From contig NZ_JABDHQ010000003.1 in NCBI RefSeq assembly GCF_018709685.1, forward strand, positions 62,001 to 126,000: a DNA stretch of 64,000 bases, in the 5' to 3' direction. Of this stretch, positions 51,618 through 60,530 are shown one piece after another; positions within the stretch are counted from its first letter, which is position 1; each line of letters begins with the position of its first letter. Below the pieces are notes generated by a model. It worked only from the letters and a program-made list of their open reading frames with translations, ran no database searches and was not told where the DNA came from. Position numbers and translations under genes: made by a program. Origin of the DNA: Akkermansia muciniphila. GTDB lineage: Bacteria; Verrucomicrobiota; Verrucomicrobiia; Verrucomicrobiales; Akkermansiaceae.

Positions 51618-51673
51618 AAAATTTCAAGTGAAAGGAAGGATTATGAATCAATTCCGGAGATTGTCGAGATTTA

Positions 51674-51937
51674 TCACGGAGCCTCATCCGGAAGGGCCGG
51701 CAAATCTTTCAAAAGCGCCTTGTACCTTCCCGAATCAAAGGGGCGTCCGCCCACTACCATTTCATTAATGGTGATGGCGAGGGCCTGCGCCATCAGTTCC
51801 AGTGCTTCCTGCTCCTCCAGCTTTTCCCGACCCGTCAGGCGCTCCAGGCAGTCCTTGACATAGGCCGTGTCCGGCGCCTCCAGCTGTTCCCGCACGGCAG
51901 GCACCAGCGTTTCAATCATTTCATCCGGTATTTCCAT
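51674..51937 (-). CDS. Small acidic helical protein of unknown function
   Basis: An 87-residue protein, MEIPDEMIETLVPAVREQLE..., with three predicted helices and a conserved-looking EALELMAQALAITINEMVVGGRPFDSGRYKALLKDLP end. It follows the preceding gene (51959-52420) by 21 bases and precedes the H1-like gene by 56, so the three may share one transcript. No family is recognised. Confidence 0.6.
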   Translation of the reverse strand: MEIPDEMIETLVPAVREQLEAPDTAYVKDCLERLTGREKLEEQEALELMAQALAITINEMVVGGRPFDSGRYKALLKDLPALPDEAP

Positions 51938-51958
51938 AAGATTTCCCTTCTGCCGGTT

Positions 51959-52420
51959 TTACATGGCGCCCATGCGGCTGCGGATGACGGATTGCAGTTC
52001 CGTTTCAAATTCCCTCAGGTCATCTGCCGTGGGTTCTCCGAGCGTAGCGTCCCAGTTGATGCGGCCCGTGCGGTCGATGTCCCAGACGCCCTGCGCCCCG
52101 CTCCTGAACAGAACCTTACCCGCCATCAGAGCATGGGGAGGCGTTATTTCATCCACGGTTACCTGGGTTTTACCCAGCAGAGAGGCCGGGGGAGTTGTTG
52201 CTCCGGGAGCGTCTTGCGGCTGCTCGGCCTGGGGTTCCGGTTCCGGCTGCCTGATGTGGATGTCCAGGTCCTGAAGCAGGAACCTGGTATCCATGAACGT
52301 CAGCTTGATGCCCAGGTCCTCATGCAGTTTTTTCTGGATGGCGTTTAAATCCAGCCCTTCTTCCGCCCAGTCCCGGATGGACTGGACCTGCTCCGGAGAT
52401 AATTGATCAGGGGTAATCAT
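51959..52420 (-). CDS. Conserved hypothetical protein, possibly ribosome- or regulation-related
   Basis: A 153-residue protein from the ATG at 52420 (MITPDQLSPEQVQSIRDWAE). A helical N-terminus (LSPEQVQSIRDWAEEGLDLNAIQKKLHEDLGIKLTFMDTRFLLQDLDI) resembles a small HTH-like domain followed by a Pro/Gln-rich linker; the C-terminal part (KTQVTVDEITPPHALMAGKVLFRSGAQGVWDIDRTGRINWD) is beta-rich. This pattern is seen in Verrucomicrobial proteins of unknown role. It begins 15 bases after the RsmA-Nudix stop, so it is probably the second gene of that operon. Confidence 0.65.
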   Translation of the reverse strand: MITPDQLSPEQVQSIRDWAEEGLDLNAIQKKLHEDLGIKLTFMDTRFLLQDLDIHIRQPEPEPQAEQPQDAPGATTPPASLLGKTQVTVDEITPPHALMAGKVLFRSGAQGVWDIDRTGRINWDATLGEPTADDLREFETELQSVIRSRMGAM

Positions 52421-52434
52421 GATATGTATTTGAG

Positions 52435-53787
52435 TTAGGATGATGCCTTTTTGTTCGCGGCCAGCCATGCATTCCAGCACGGGATGAACGCGGGGGAAAA
52501 GTCCTGCGGGCGGCGCTCCACCCATGCCTGGATTTGTTCCGGCGTAAACCACTGCACGCTGTCCACTTCCGCCGCTGGAAAACGGACCTTCCCGGAATAG
52601 CTTCCTTCATACAGGGCAATGAATTCCCAGCCGTTGTTTTCACTCGCGTCAAAGTCCGCGATTTTCCTCAGGCCGCAGCCGGAAACGCCCAGTTCCTCCT
52701 TCAGCTCCCGCACGGCGGCTTGCTCATAGCTTTCCCCGGCGTCCAGGTGACCCGCAGCGGAAGAATCCCACTTGCCCGGCTGCCTGTCCTTCCACATGGA
52801 CCTTTTCTGGAGGAGTACGGCCCCATGCTTGTTTACCAGGAACATGTGCACGGCACGGTGGAGAAGGCCCCCCTCATGGATTTCCCGGCGCGTTCCCTGC
52901 CCGGTCATCTGGTTGAGCCCGTCCACCACGTCAAACAATTCATCCCCGCTCTGCGCCACATCCTTGAGGGGGTTGGCGTCATAGGCGCGCGACAACTGCA
53001 CCCACTGGGACAAATTCAGTTCCTCCGCCCTGGCGGAGGGGGAGAGCCCTAGGGATGAGGCCACTTCCTCCCACGGAGGGGAGGCGGGAAGCTGTTTTTT
53101 CAACTGCTTGCGCCGCTGGGAAAAAGCCTTGCGCATCAGTTCGTCCATCAGACGGTCGTCATACGGCGGCAGATCGCGGACGGGGCGCGGTGTGAGCAGC
53201 ATCACCGTGGAGTCAATCCTGGGGCGGGGATGGAATGCTTCCGGGGGAATGGTCTTGAGGGCGCGGGGAACCCAGTTTTTCTGAATGCGGAGGGACAGCA
53301 GCCCGAAGGCGTCGTCATCCGGGGTAGCCAGAATGCGGTCAATGAACTCCTTCTGGAGCATCACCACGGCGCGTTCCACCGCGCTGGGGCGGGACAGGAA
53401 ATTCTGAAGAATGGCGCCTCCCGCGGAATAGGGAAGGTTGCCCAGGAATTTGACGGGAGCCTCCGCAAAGAGTCCCCGGGGGTCCCAGGTGGCGCCGTCC
53501 GCATGGTGGACTTCCACATGGGGGTCTCCGGCCCAGCGTTCTTTCTGGTATTCCGCCAGGCGGGAGTCAAATTCCACCAGAATCAACTTGCGGCAGAGGG
53601 GCGCGGCATGCTCCGTCAGGGCGCCCGTTCCGGGCCCCACCTCCACCACGCAGTCCTGCGGCTGGATTTCAAGCTGGTCCACAATCCAGCGGGCCACATT
53701 TTCATCCGTCAGAAAATTCTGGCCCAGGGATTTGCTGGGGCGCACTTCGTGATCTTCCAGAACATTCCTGATCTCGGATGGTTTCAT
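52435..53787 (-). CDS. rsmA: RsmA (KsgA) 16S rRNA dimethyltransferase fused to a Nudix domain
   Basis: Residues 1-270 are RsmA: PSKSLGQNFLTDENVARWIV, SAM-binding EVGPGTGALTEHA, motif IV FLGNLPYSAGGAI and the FSQRRKQLKKQL C-terminal domain. It should dimethylate the two adjacent adenines near the 3' end of 16S rRNA. A linker leads to a Nudix domain (about 305-445): HMFLVNKHGAVLLQKRS, then GHLDAGESYEQAAV and RELKEELGV with the G-x5-E-x7-R-E-x2-E-E-x-G box complete. The hydrolase part resembles the isopentenyl-diphosphate isomerase-like Nudix proteins. The frame is continuous for 450 residues without stop; fusion is unusual since RsmA normally ends near 270. Confidence 0.92.
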   Translation of the reverse strand: MKPSEIRNVLEDHEVRPSKSLGQNFLTDENVARWIVDQLEIQPQDCVVEVGPGTGALTEHAAPLCRKLILVEFDSRLAEYQKERWAGDPHVEVHHADGATWDPRGLFAEAPVKFLGNLPYSAGGAILQNFLSRPSAVERAVVMLQKEFIDRILATPDDDAFGLLSLRIQKNWVPRALKTIPPEAFHPRPRIDSTVMLLTPRPVRDLPPYDDRLMDELMRKAFSQRRKQLKKQLPASPPWEEVASSLGLSPSARAEELNLSQWVQLSRAYDANPLKDVAQSGDELFDVVDGLNQMTGQGTRREIHEGGLLHRAVHMFLVNKHGAVLLQKRSMWKDRQPGKWDSSAAGHLDAGESYEQAAVRELKEELGVSGCGLRKIADFDASENNGWEFIALYEGSYSGKVRFPAAEVDSVQWFTPEQIQAWVERRPQDFSPAFIPCWNAWLAANKKASS

Positions 53788-54108
53788 AGGCCCATGCTCT
53801 CAAAAATGCACATCCGGAGCCAGTAAAAAGCGGGGCAGTTTCCGGCATCGGAACGGACGCGCCCCATGCGCCGCCTTGCCGGGAGGGGCCAACCGTGACA
53901 GAGCCCCGTTCCATGGCCCGGCGCCCTCCGCCTGCCCGGCGGCAGGCGTATCACAAATTGACAAAAAGGGGAAAACATGTCACTTTTACAGGCGTCTGGA
54001 ACAGTGACACCGCCTGCCGTGAGCCGGAAGCTTCCGCAGGCCCTGGAACGTGCGGACGCCCTTGCCGGTGAAAAGGCTGAACCGGCCCAACAGCAATTTG
54101 ATAAGATC
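53788..54108. other. Intergenic region before galE
   Basis: About 320 bases between the divergent rsmA-Nudix and galE genes. A TTGACA box at 53958-53963 could be the -35 of galE, but no clear -10 stands 16-18 bases away. The galE frame stays open upstream to 53977 without similarity to GalE. I see no other gene. Confidence 0.4.
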
Positions 54109-55098
54109 ATGAAAGTACTTGTAACCGGCGGCGCCGGATATATTGGTTCCCACACGGTGCGCCAGCTCGTCAAAATCGGCGCTGACGTGACCGTGCTGGA
54201 CAACATGGTGTACGGCCACATCGGGGCCCTGGTGGACCCGGAAGTAAAACTGGTCAAGGGAGACCTGGGAGACGCCTCCGTGGTGTATCCGCTCCTGATG
54301 CAGGGCAACTTTGACGCCGTGATCCACTTTGCCGCCTTCATCAACGTGGGTGAATCCGTCCAGAATCCCCTGAAGTATTACATGAACAACATCGCCCGGC
54401 CCCTCGTCCTTCTGGGCGCCATGCAGGCCGCGGGCGTCAAGCGCTTCGTCTTCTCCTCCACCTGCGCCACCTACGGCGTCCCCACCCAGATACCGATTCC
54501 GGAAACGGAAAAGCAGGACCCCATCAACCCTTACGGCAGCTCCAAGTACATGCTGGAGAAAGTCTGCCAGGACTGCGACCGCGCCTGGGGGCTGAAGAGC
54601 GTTTTCCTGCGCTATTTCAACGCTTCCGGCTGTAGTGAAGACGGCCTCATCGGCGAAGACCATGATCCGGAAACCCACCTTATCCCCAACATCCTGCTCA
54701 CGCTGACCGGGGAAAAGGAATACATTGAAGTTTTCGGCACGGATTACGACACGCCGGACGGCACCTGCATCCGCGACTATATCCACGTCAATGACCTGGC
54801 GGACGCCCACCTGAGGGCAGTGGACTACCTGATGAAAGGCGGCTCCACGGAATGCTTCAACCTGGGAACCGGCCTGGGACTTTCCGTCCGGGAAATCCTG
54901 GAAACGGCAGAAAAAGTTACCGGGAAGAAAATCCCCGTCCGTTACGGCCCCCGCCGTGAAGGGGACCCGCCCCGCCTGATCGCCAATCCGAAGAAGGCGA
55001 AGGAAATCCTCGGCTGGGAAGCCCAGTGCAAAGATGCCGGAGCCATCGTGGAGACGGCCTGGAAATGGATGACCGGTCCGCGCAAGGGCCATTATTGA
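54109..55098 (+). CDS. galE: UDP-glucose 4-epimerase
   Basis: A 329-residue short-chain epimerase. MKVLVTGGAGYIGSHTVRQL is the NAD-binding Rossmann start with GxxGxxG; VIHFAAFINVGESVQNP lines the cofactor; SSTCATYG provides the Ser/Thr and the active-site Tyr is in INPYGSSKYMLEKV (YxxxK). YFNASGC and RDYIHVNDLADAHL are GalE signatures. It interconverts UDP-glucose and UDP-galactose (often also the N-acetyl forms), feeding surface glycans and galactose released from mucin. It is a single gene with its own strong terminator. Confidence 0.96.
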   Translation: MKVLVTGGAGYIGSHTVRQLVKIGADVTVLDNMVYGHIGALVDPEVKLVKGDLGDASVVYPLLMQGNFDAVIHFAAFINVGESVQNPLKYYMNNIARPLVLLGAMQAAGVKRFVFSSTCATYGVPTQIPIPETEKQDPINPYGSSKYMLEKVCQDCDRAWGLKSVFLRYFNASGCSEDGLIGEDHDPETHLIPNILLTLTGEKEYIEVFGTDYDTPDGTCIRDYIHVNDLADAHLRAVDYLMKGGSTECFNLGTGLGLSVREILETAEKVTGKKIPVRYGPRREGDPPRLIANPKKAKEILGWEAQCKDAGAIVETAWKWMTGPRKGHY

Positions 55099-55130
55099 TT
55101 CCTGCCCCATAAGAAGAATTGTTCCTTTCC

Positions 55131-55165
55131 GCCCTGCCATGAAATTCATGGCAGGGCATTTTTTC
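55131..55165 (+). terminator. Terminator of galE
   Basis: GCCCTGCCATG-AAATT-CATGGCAGGGC, an 11-bp perfect stem followed by ATTTTTTC, 33 bases after the stop. The rest of 55166-55441 holds no gene; it must contain the promoter of the first toroid gene. Confidence 0.9.
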
Positions 55166-55441
55166 TTCCGTAAAACGCCGCAGGCAGGGAGCTTCCGGAA
55201 CCGGCCGTCCCCAAACGTATAGAAAAAACGGGGAGCACACACGGTTGGCAAATGCCTCCCCCTGCCTCCGGAAACGTCCCGTTCCAGCCTGAAGGCCACA
55301 ACAACGGATGTAATTTACTTACCATGAATTATTCCTCCATCTACCTCTGGTCATCATGCAGGCCACCGGAACAATAAAATCTTTGCACTCGTCCCAACCG
55401 GAAAAAACGCTATACTGAGTCAGGAACCTCCTAATTACTGC

Positions 55442-56965
55442 ATGAGCCTGCACATTGAAAGTACAGAAGAAGCCCTTACGGAACTGAAGAAGCAGCGCGT
55501 CAAGACGCTGGCCGCCGCCTTCTCCGTCTCCTTCCTCGGCGTTGTCCTCATGGGCCTTCTCCTTTATCTGGTTCACATCATCGTCGCCGTTCCGGAAGAT
55601 CCGCCCATGGTGGCCTATGCCACCCAGGAAGGCGACAATCCGGACATTGACACCCCGGAAGTGACCCAGACCACCCAGCGCCCCAGCAGTTCCTCCACCG
55701 CCGCGCAGGTAAAGGTCATTGCCGCCGTGGCGTCAGCGGATGTGGCCGTCGTCAATCCGGACATTGAAGTGGAGGTCCCCTCGGAAGAGCTCTCCATGGG
55801 CATCGACATCGGCGACGGCTTCGGCACCGGCACGGGGGACGGCGACGGAGGCGGCATTCCCGGCATCATCTCCAAGCGGTGCGACCTGAACGACCGCATG
55901 AAGCGCATCACGGAAAACGGCGGCACCCCCCAGTGCGAGGAAGCCGTGGTCAAATCCCTCAAGTGGCTCCAGAAGCAGCAGAACAAGGACGGCTCCTGGG
56001 GCGGAACTCCGCAGAATTACAAGTGCGCCATGACGGGACTCGCCCTGCTCTCCTACCTGGCCCACTGTGAGACCCCCCTTTCCGAAGACTTTGGCGAAAC
56101 CGTCCTGAAAGGCATTTCCTTCCTCGTGGACCTGGGCGTGAAAAACCCCGTCCTTTCCCTGGTGCCCCAGAGGAATGAGGTCAGCTATGACCACGCCGTG
56201 GCCACCTACGCCCTGTGCGAGGCCTACACCTTCTGCAAGCAGATGGACATTCCTTCCATCACCAACCTGGAAAAAGTCGTCATCAAGGCCGTGGACAAGA
56301 TTCTGGACAACCAGAACGTGGACGGCGGCTGGGCCTATAATTACAATACCAAGGCAGGAGCCCATACGGACCTTTCCGTCACGGGCTGGAACATCCAGGC
56401 GCTCAAGGCGGCGGAGCACGGCGGCATCAAGCCCACCAAGGGTGAAATACGCACCGCCCTGCGCAAGGCGGCCTCCTATTGCCGCAAATGCGGCAAGCCC
56501 GACGGCCTGTTCACCTACATGCAGGAAGGCCGGGAAGACGCCACGGCCCGCCCCTCCCTGGTGGGCGTGGGCGTGCTCTCCCTGCAAATGTGCGGCAACG
56601 GTTCCGACAGCGCGGCGCGCAAAGGCCTGGACTGGATGCTCAAGAATACCAGCCAGCCCTTTAACTGGAAGGCGAACAACACTTCCTCCAACCTCTACCA
56701 GCATTATTACGGAGTGCAGGCGGCCATGAACCGCGGCGGGGACGTGTGGAAGGCTTACAACAGGGCCTTCCGGGATTCCACCCTTGGCGCACAGGCTTCC
56801 GACGGCAGTTTTGCCCCGAACGGCTTCCCCGGTCCAGGGGGCCTCGTGAATACCAACGGGGGCAGCATCAATGACAAGATTTACCGCCAGTGCCTGGCTA
56901 CGCTGATGCTGGAGGTATATTACCGCTTCCTCCCCGGGACGGGAGAAGGCACCAAGAATTCCTAA
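55442..56965 (+). CDS. Membrane-anchored squalene-cyclase-fold (alpha/alpha toroid) protein, copy 1
   Basis: A 507-residue protein: MSLHIESTEEALTELKKQRV, a membrane helix (about 25-47, AAFSVSFLGVVLMGLLLYLVHIIVAV), then a periplasmic linker with Thr/Ser and Asp/Gly-rich stretches to about 150. The rest is a toroid of helical repeats with QW-like motifs: SLKWLQKQQNKDGSWG, DNQNVDGGWAYNYN, DGLFTYMQEG, NRGGDVWKAYNRAF, DGSF. This fold occurs in terpene cyclases, prenyltransferases and complement-like proteins. No DxDD acid motif is seen, so binding rather than cyclisation is likely. The anchored layout resembles proteins next to ExbD in related bacteria. It is first of three tandem paralogues. Confidence 0.88.
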   Translation: MSLHIESTEEALTELKKQRVKTLAAAFSVSFLGVVLMGLLLYLVHIIVAVPEDPPMVAYATQEGDNPDIDTPEVTQTTQRPSSSSTAAQVKVIAAVASADVAVVNPDIEVEVPSEELSMGIDIGDGFGTGTGDGDGGGIPGIISKRCDLNDRMKRITENGGTPQCEEAVVKSLKWLQKQQNKDGSWGGTPQNYKCAMTGLALLSYLAHCETPLSEDFGETVLKGISFLVDLGVKNPVLSLVPQRNEVSYDHAVATYALCEAYTFCKQMDIPSITNLEKVVIKAVDKILDNQNVDGGWAYNYNTKAGAHTDLSVTGWNIQALKAAEHGGIKPTKGEIRTALRKAASYCRKCGKPDGLFTYMQEGREDATARPSLVGVGVLSLQMCGNGSDSAARKGLDWMLKNTSQPFNWKANNTSSNLYQHYYGVQAAMNRGGDVWKAYNRAFRDSTLGAQASDGSFAPNGFPGPGGLVNTNGGSINDKIYRQCLATLMLEVYYRFLPGTGEGTKNS

Positions 56966-57115
56966 TCTGATTGACATACCGGCGCGTCTGGTTTTAGTAT
57001 GCTGCCAGCCTCGTGAACAGGCAGGCCAGCAGCATTTACCCGTACCCTGGCAATTCTCCTCCATTTTCAAGAATGCGGGAGCATTGGCAGGTACACCAAC
57101 CAGACACGTCCCTCT

Positions 57116-58618
57116 ATGAGTCTCCATATTGAAAGTACCGATGAAGCCCTTACGGAACTGAAGAAGCAGCGCGTCAAGACGCTGACCGCCGCCTTCTCCG
57201 TCTCCTTTCTCGGCGTTGCCCTCATGGGCCTTCTCCTTTATCTGGTACACATCATCGTCGCCATTCCGGAAGACCCGCCCATGGTGGCCTATGCCACCCA
57301 GGAAGGGGACAATCCGGACATTGACACTCCGGAAGTGACCCAGACCACTCAGCGCCCCAGCAGTTCCTCCACCGCCGCGCAGGTGAAGGTCATTGCCGCC
57401 GTTGCTACGGCGGATGTGGCCGTCGTCAACCCGGACATTGAAGTGGACGTCCCCTCGGAAGAACTCTCCATGGGCATCGACATCGGCGACGGTTTCGGCA
57501 CCGGCACGGGGGACGGCGACGGAGGCGGCATTCCCGGCATTCTTTCCAAGCGCTGTGACCTGAACGACCGCATGAAGCGCATTGCGGAAAACGGCGGCAC
57601 TCCCCAGTGCGAGGAAGCCGTGGTCAAATCCCTCCGCTGGCTTAAAAAGCAGCAGAACAAGGACGGCTCCTGGGGTGAAGGCCAGTTCCGCGCTTCCATG
57701 ACCGGGATTTCCCTGCTGGCCTACCTGGCCCACTGTGAAACTCCTCTTTCCGAGGAATTCGGGGAAAACGTCCTGAAAGGCATTTCCTTCCTGGTGGACC
57801 TGGGAATGAAGAATCCCGTGATTTCCGAAAAACCCGCCTTGAAGGAAATCTGCTATGACCACGCCGTGGCCACCTACGCCCTGTGCGAGGCCTACACCTT
57901 CTGCAAGCAGATGGACATTCCCTCCATCGCCAACCTGGAAAAAGTCGTGATCAAGGCCGTGGACAGGATCATAGACGCTCAGTGCCCCAACGGGGGCTGG
58001 GGCTACAGCTATAACAACAAGATCAATCCGGACATTGACCTTTCCGTCACGGGCTGGAACGTCCAGGCGCTCAAGGCGGCGGAGCACGGCGGCATCAAGC
58101 CCACCAAGGGTGAAATACGCTCCACGCTGCGCAAGGCTTCCAGCTACGTGCGCAAGAACGTGATGCCGGACGGCAAATTCGCTTATAAGGAAAACGGCAA
58201 CATGCCCCGTGCCTCCCTGGTGGGCGTGGGCGTGCTCTCCCTGCAAATGACCGGCAACGGTTCCGACAGCGCGGCCCGCAAAGGTCTGGACTGGATCAAG
58301 AACAACGTCAAAACCCTCCAATGGGGACAGGGTTCCGGCACGGAAAACGTCAAGAGCAACCTTTACATGCACTACTACTGCGTCCAGGCGGCCATGAACC
58401 GCGGCGGCGATGTATGGGCCTCCTACAACAAGGCATTCCGTGACGCCGTGCTCAGCGGACAAAATGCGGACGGCAGCTTCAGGAAGAATGATGTAGGGTA
58501 CGTTTCCGGCCTGACCAACAAGTCGGAAAGCATCTACCGGCAGTGCCTGGCTACGCTGATGCTGGAAACCTACTACCGCTTCCTGCCCGGTACAGGGGAA
58601 GGCACCAAGAATTCCTGA
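57116..58618 (+). CDS. Membrane-anchored squalene-cyclase-fold protein, copy 2
   Basis: A 500-residue paralogue of copy 1. The first 165 residues are nearly identical (helix, TPEVTQTTQRPSSSS linker, GDGFGTGTGDGDGGGIPGI), while the toroid part diverges more: SLRWLKKQQNKDGSWGEGQF, AQCPNGGWGYSYN, DGKFAYKENGN, IKNNVKTLQWGQG. Cys residues present in copies 1 and 3 (KCAMTG, YCRKCG, MCGNG) are missing here. It starts 150 bases after copy 1 and has its own downstream terminator, so it is probably co-transcribed with copy 1 or from a promoter in the gap. Confidence 0.88.
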   Translation: MSLHIESTDEALTELKKQRVKTLTAAFSVSFLGVALMGLLLYLVHIIVAIPEDPPMVAYATQEGDNPDIDTPEVTQTTQRPSSSSTAAQVKVIAAVATADVAVVNPDIEVDVPSEELSMGIDIGDGFGTGTGDGDGGGIPGILSKRCDLNDRMKRIAENGGTPQCEEAVVKSLRWLKKQQNKDGSWGEGQFRASMTGISLLAYLAHCETPLSEEFGENVLKGISFLVDLGMKNPVISEKPALKEICYDHAVATYALCEAYTFCKQMDIPSIANLEKVVIKAVDRIIDAQCPNGGWGYSYNNKINPDIDLSVTGWNVQALKAAEHGGIKPTKGEIRSTLRKASSYVRKNVMPDGKFAYKENGNMPRASLVGVGVLSLQMTGNGSDSAARKGLDWIKNNVKTLQWGQGSGTENVKSNLYMHYYCVQAAMNRGGDVWASYNKAFRDAVLSGQNADGSFRKNDVGYVSGLTNKSESIYRQCLATLMLETYYRFLPGTGEGTKNS

Positions 58619-58640
58619 CGCCATTCACCGGCTTTTTTAC

Positions 58641-58675
58641 AGCCCTCTTTTCCTTCCGGGAAAAGAGGGCTTTTC
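58641..58675 (+). terminator. Terminator after toroid copy 2
   Basis: GCCCTCTTTTCC-TTCC-GGGAAAAGAGGGC, stem of about 11 bp, followed by TTTTCATTT. AT-rich DNA at 58740-58800 (TATTATAAAT) then probably contains the promoter of copy 3. Confidence 0.85.
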
Positions 58676-58848
58676 ATTTCCCTGACGCCACGTGCGGAAG
58701 GCGGCAGCCCCTCTTCTCCGGCAGCCCGGCGCCTCTTAAGTAACAAATTAATAACAACACACTAAATACAAGCATATTATAAATTTCATACTTGCATCTG
58801 CACGCGCCTGGAGGGATGGTGAAATCCTAATCAAACCCCATCCCATCC

Positions 58849-60375
58849 ATGAGCCTGCATATTGAAAGTACGGAAGACGCCCTGGCGGAACTGAAAAGAC
58901 AGCGCGTTAAAAACCTGGCCGCGGCGGTATCCGTTTCCGTCCTCGGCGCCGCCATGATGAGCCTCCTGCTCTATCTGGCCAATATCATCACCTTCATCCC
59001 GGAACCTCCGGCCACGATCGTTTATCCGGCGGTTGTGGAAAAAGGAACGGAGGAACCGGAAAGACCGGAGCTCGTCCAGAAGACCCAGCGCCCCAGCAGT
59101 CCCGCCATGGAGCAGCAGGTAAGAGCTATCGCCACGGATGCCGCCCTGGATACGGCCATCAGAATCCCGGACACTGAAATGGACGAACCCTCGGAATCGC
59201 TCCTGTCAGGCACCGACATCGGCACTGACTTCGGGCCCGACGACAACGAGGGGCCGGGATCAAACGGCCCGGACATCATCATCCTGTCCAAACGCTGTGA
59301 TCCGAACGACCGCATGAAGCGCATCACGGAGAACGGCGGCATCCCCCAGTGTGAGGAAGCCGTGGTCAAATCCCTCAAGTGGCTCCAGAAGCAGCAAAAC
59401 AAGGACGGCTCCTGGGGAGACGGCCCACAGAATTACAAGTGCGCCATGACGGGCCTTGCCCTGCTCTCCTACCTGGCCCACTGTGAAACCCCTCTTTCAG
59501 AAGATTTTGGAGACACTGTCCTGAAGGGAATCTCCTTCCTGGTGGACCAGGGGATGAAATCTCCCGTCATTTCCCTGGTTCCGCAAATGAATGAGGTCAG
59601 CTATGACCACGCCATCGCCACCTACGCCCTGTGCGAGGCCTACACCTTCTGCAAACAGATGGACATCCCCACCATCGCCAACCTGGAAAAAGTAGCCGTG
59701 AAAGCGGTGGACCAGATCATGAAGGGGCAGAACTCCAACGGGGGCTGGGCCTATCATTACAACACGCAGCCCGGCGCCCATACGGACCTTTCCGTCACGG
59801 GCTGGAACGTCCAGGCGCTCAAGGCGGCGGAGCACGGCGGCATCCAGCCTACCAGGGGCAAAATACGCACCGCGCTGAACAAGGCGGCCATGTACTGCCG
59901 CAAGATGTCCCTTTCAAACGGACTCTTCTCCTACCAGGAGAACGGCAATGAACCCAGGGCCTCCCTGGTGGGCGTAGGGGTGCTTTCCCTTCAGATGTGC
60001 GGCAGCGGCTCGGACAACGCGGCGCGCAAAGGTTTGGACTGGATGCTGAGGAACACCAATGAGCCCTTTAACTGGAAAGCCGGAAACACCACGTCCAACC
60101 TCTACCAGCATTACTACGGAGTACAGGCGGCCATGAACCGCGGCGGCGACGTATGGAAGGCCTATAACCGCGCCTTCCGTGACGCGGTGCTGAAAGCCCA
60201 GTCTTCTGACGGCAGTTTCATGCCCAACGGATTCGGAGGCCCCGGCGGCGTTGTCCAGACCAGCCGGAACCGGCATGCCAACGACCGGATTTACCGCCAG
60301 TGCCTGGCTACGCTGATGCTGGAGGTATATTACCGCTTCCTCCCCGGAACGGGGGAGGGCACCAGGAATTCCTGA
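58849..60375 (+). CDS. Membrane-anchored squalene-cyclase-fold protein, copy 3
   Basis: A 508-residue paralogue with the same order of helix, linker and toroid. The N-terminal 140 residues differ strongly from copies 1 and 2 (LVQKTQRPSSPAMEQQ, TDFGPDDNEGPGSNGPDI), but the toroid is close to copy 1: SLKWLQKQQNKDGSWG, NYKCAMTGLALLSYLAHCE, WMLRNTNEPFNWKAGN, NLYQHYYGVQAAMNRGGDVW. So copy 3 shares its C-terminal domain with copy 1 and copy 1 shares its N-terminal domain with copy 2. It has its own AT-rich upstream region and an independent downstream hairpin. Confidence 0.88.
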   Translation: MSLHIESTEDALAELKRQRVKNLAAAVSVSVLGAAMMSLLLYLANIITFIPEPPATIVYPAVVEKGTEEPERPELVQKTQRPSSPAMEQQVRAIATDAALDTAIRIPDTEMDEPSESLLSGTDIGTDFGPDDNEGPGSNGPDIIILSKRCDPNDRMKRITENGGIPQCEEAVVKSLKWLQKQQNKDGSWGDGPQNYKCAMTGLALLSYLAHCETPLSEDFGDTVLKGISFLVDQGMKSPVISLVPQMNEVSYDHAIATYALCEAYTFCKQMDIPTIANLEKVAVKAVDQIMKGQNSNGGWAYHYNTQPGAHTDLSVTGWNVQALKAAEHGGIQPTRGKIRTALNKAAMYCRKMSLSNGLFSYQENGNEPRASLVGVGVLSLQMCGSGSDNAARKGLDWMLRNTNEPFNWKAGNTTSNLYQHYYGVQAAMNRGGDVWKAYNRAFRDAVLKAQSSDGSFMPNGFGGPGGVVQTSRNRHANDRIYRQCLATLMLEVYYRFLPGTGEGTRNS

Positions 60376-60401
60376 ACTGCCCCGCCCCCTTCCGTGAACA
60401 G

Positions 60402-60467
60402 GAGGCAGCCGCCGGAAGAAGGCCCCGCACGCCGGGAGGACTGGCCTTCTTCCGGACCGGCTGCCTG
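60402..60467 (+). terminator. Large hairpin after toroid copy 3
   Basis: AGGCAGCCG and GGAAGAAGGCC pair with GGCCTTCTTCC and CGGCTGCCT across an 18-base loop, giving about 20 bp in two blocks. No T-run follows, so it may be a processing or factor-assisted stop rather than an intrinsic terminator. Confidence 0.55.
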
Positions 60468-60530
60468 TAAATCCTGACTTGACCGCAGCTCTTTCTCTTG
60501 TTATTCATACGGTTTCCATTTTCCAACGAC

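Noticed and set aside
53986-55299. 437-residue minus-strand frame over galE
   Set aside because: The plus strand encodes GalE with all catalytic motifs; the opposite frame has no family resemblance.
55733-58624. A 963-residue open frame on the minus strand across two toroid genes
   Set aside because: It is antisense to the strongly supported toroid genes, has no recognisable domain, and its apparent repeats only mirror the duplicated plus-strand genes.
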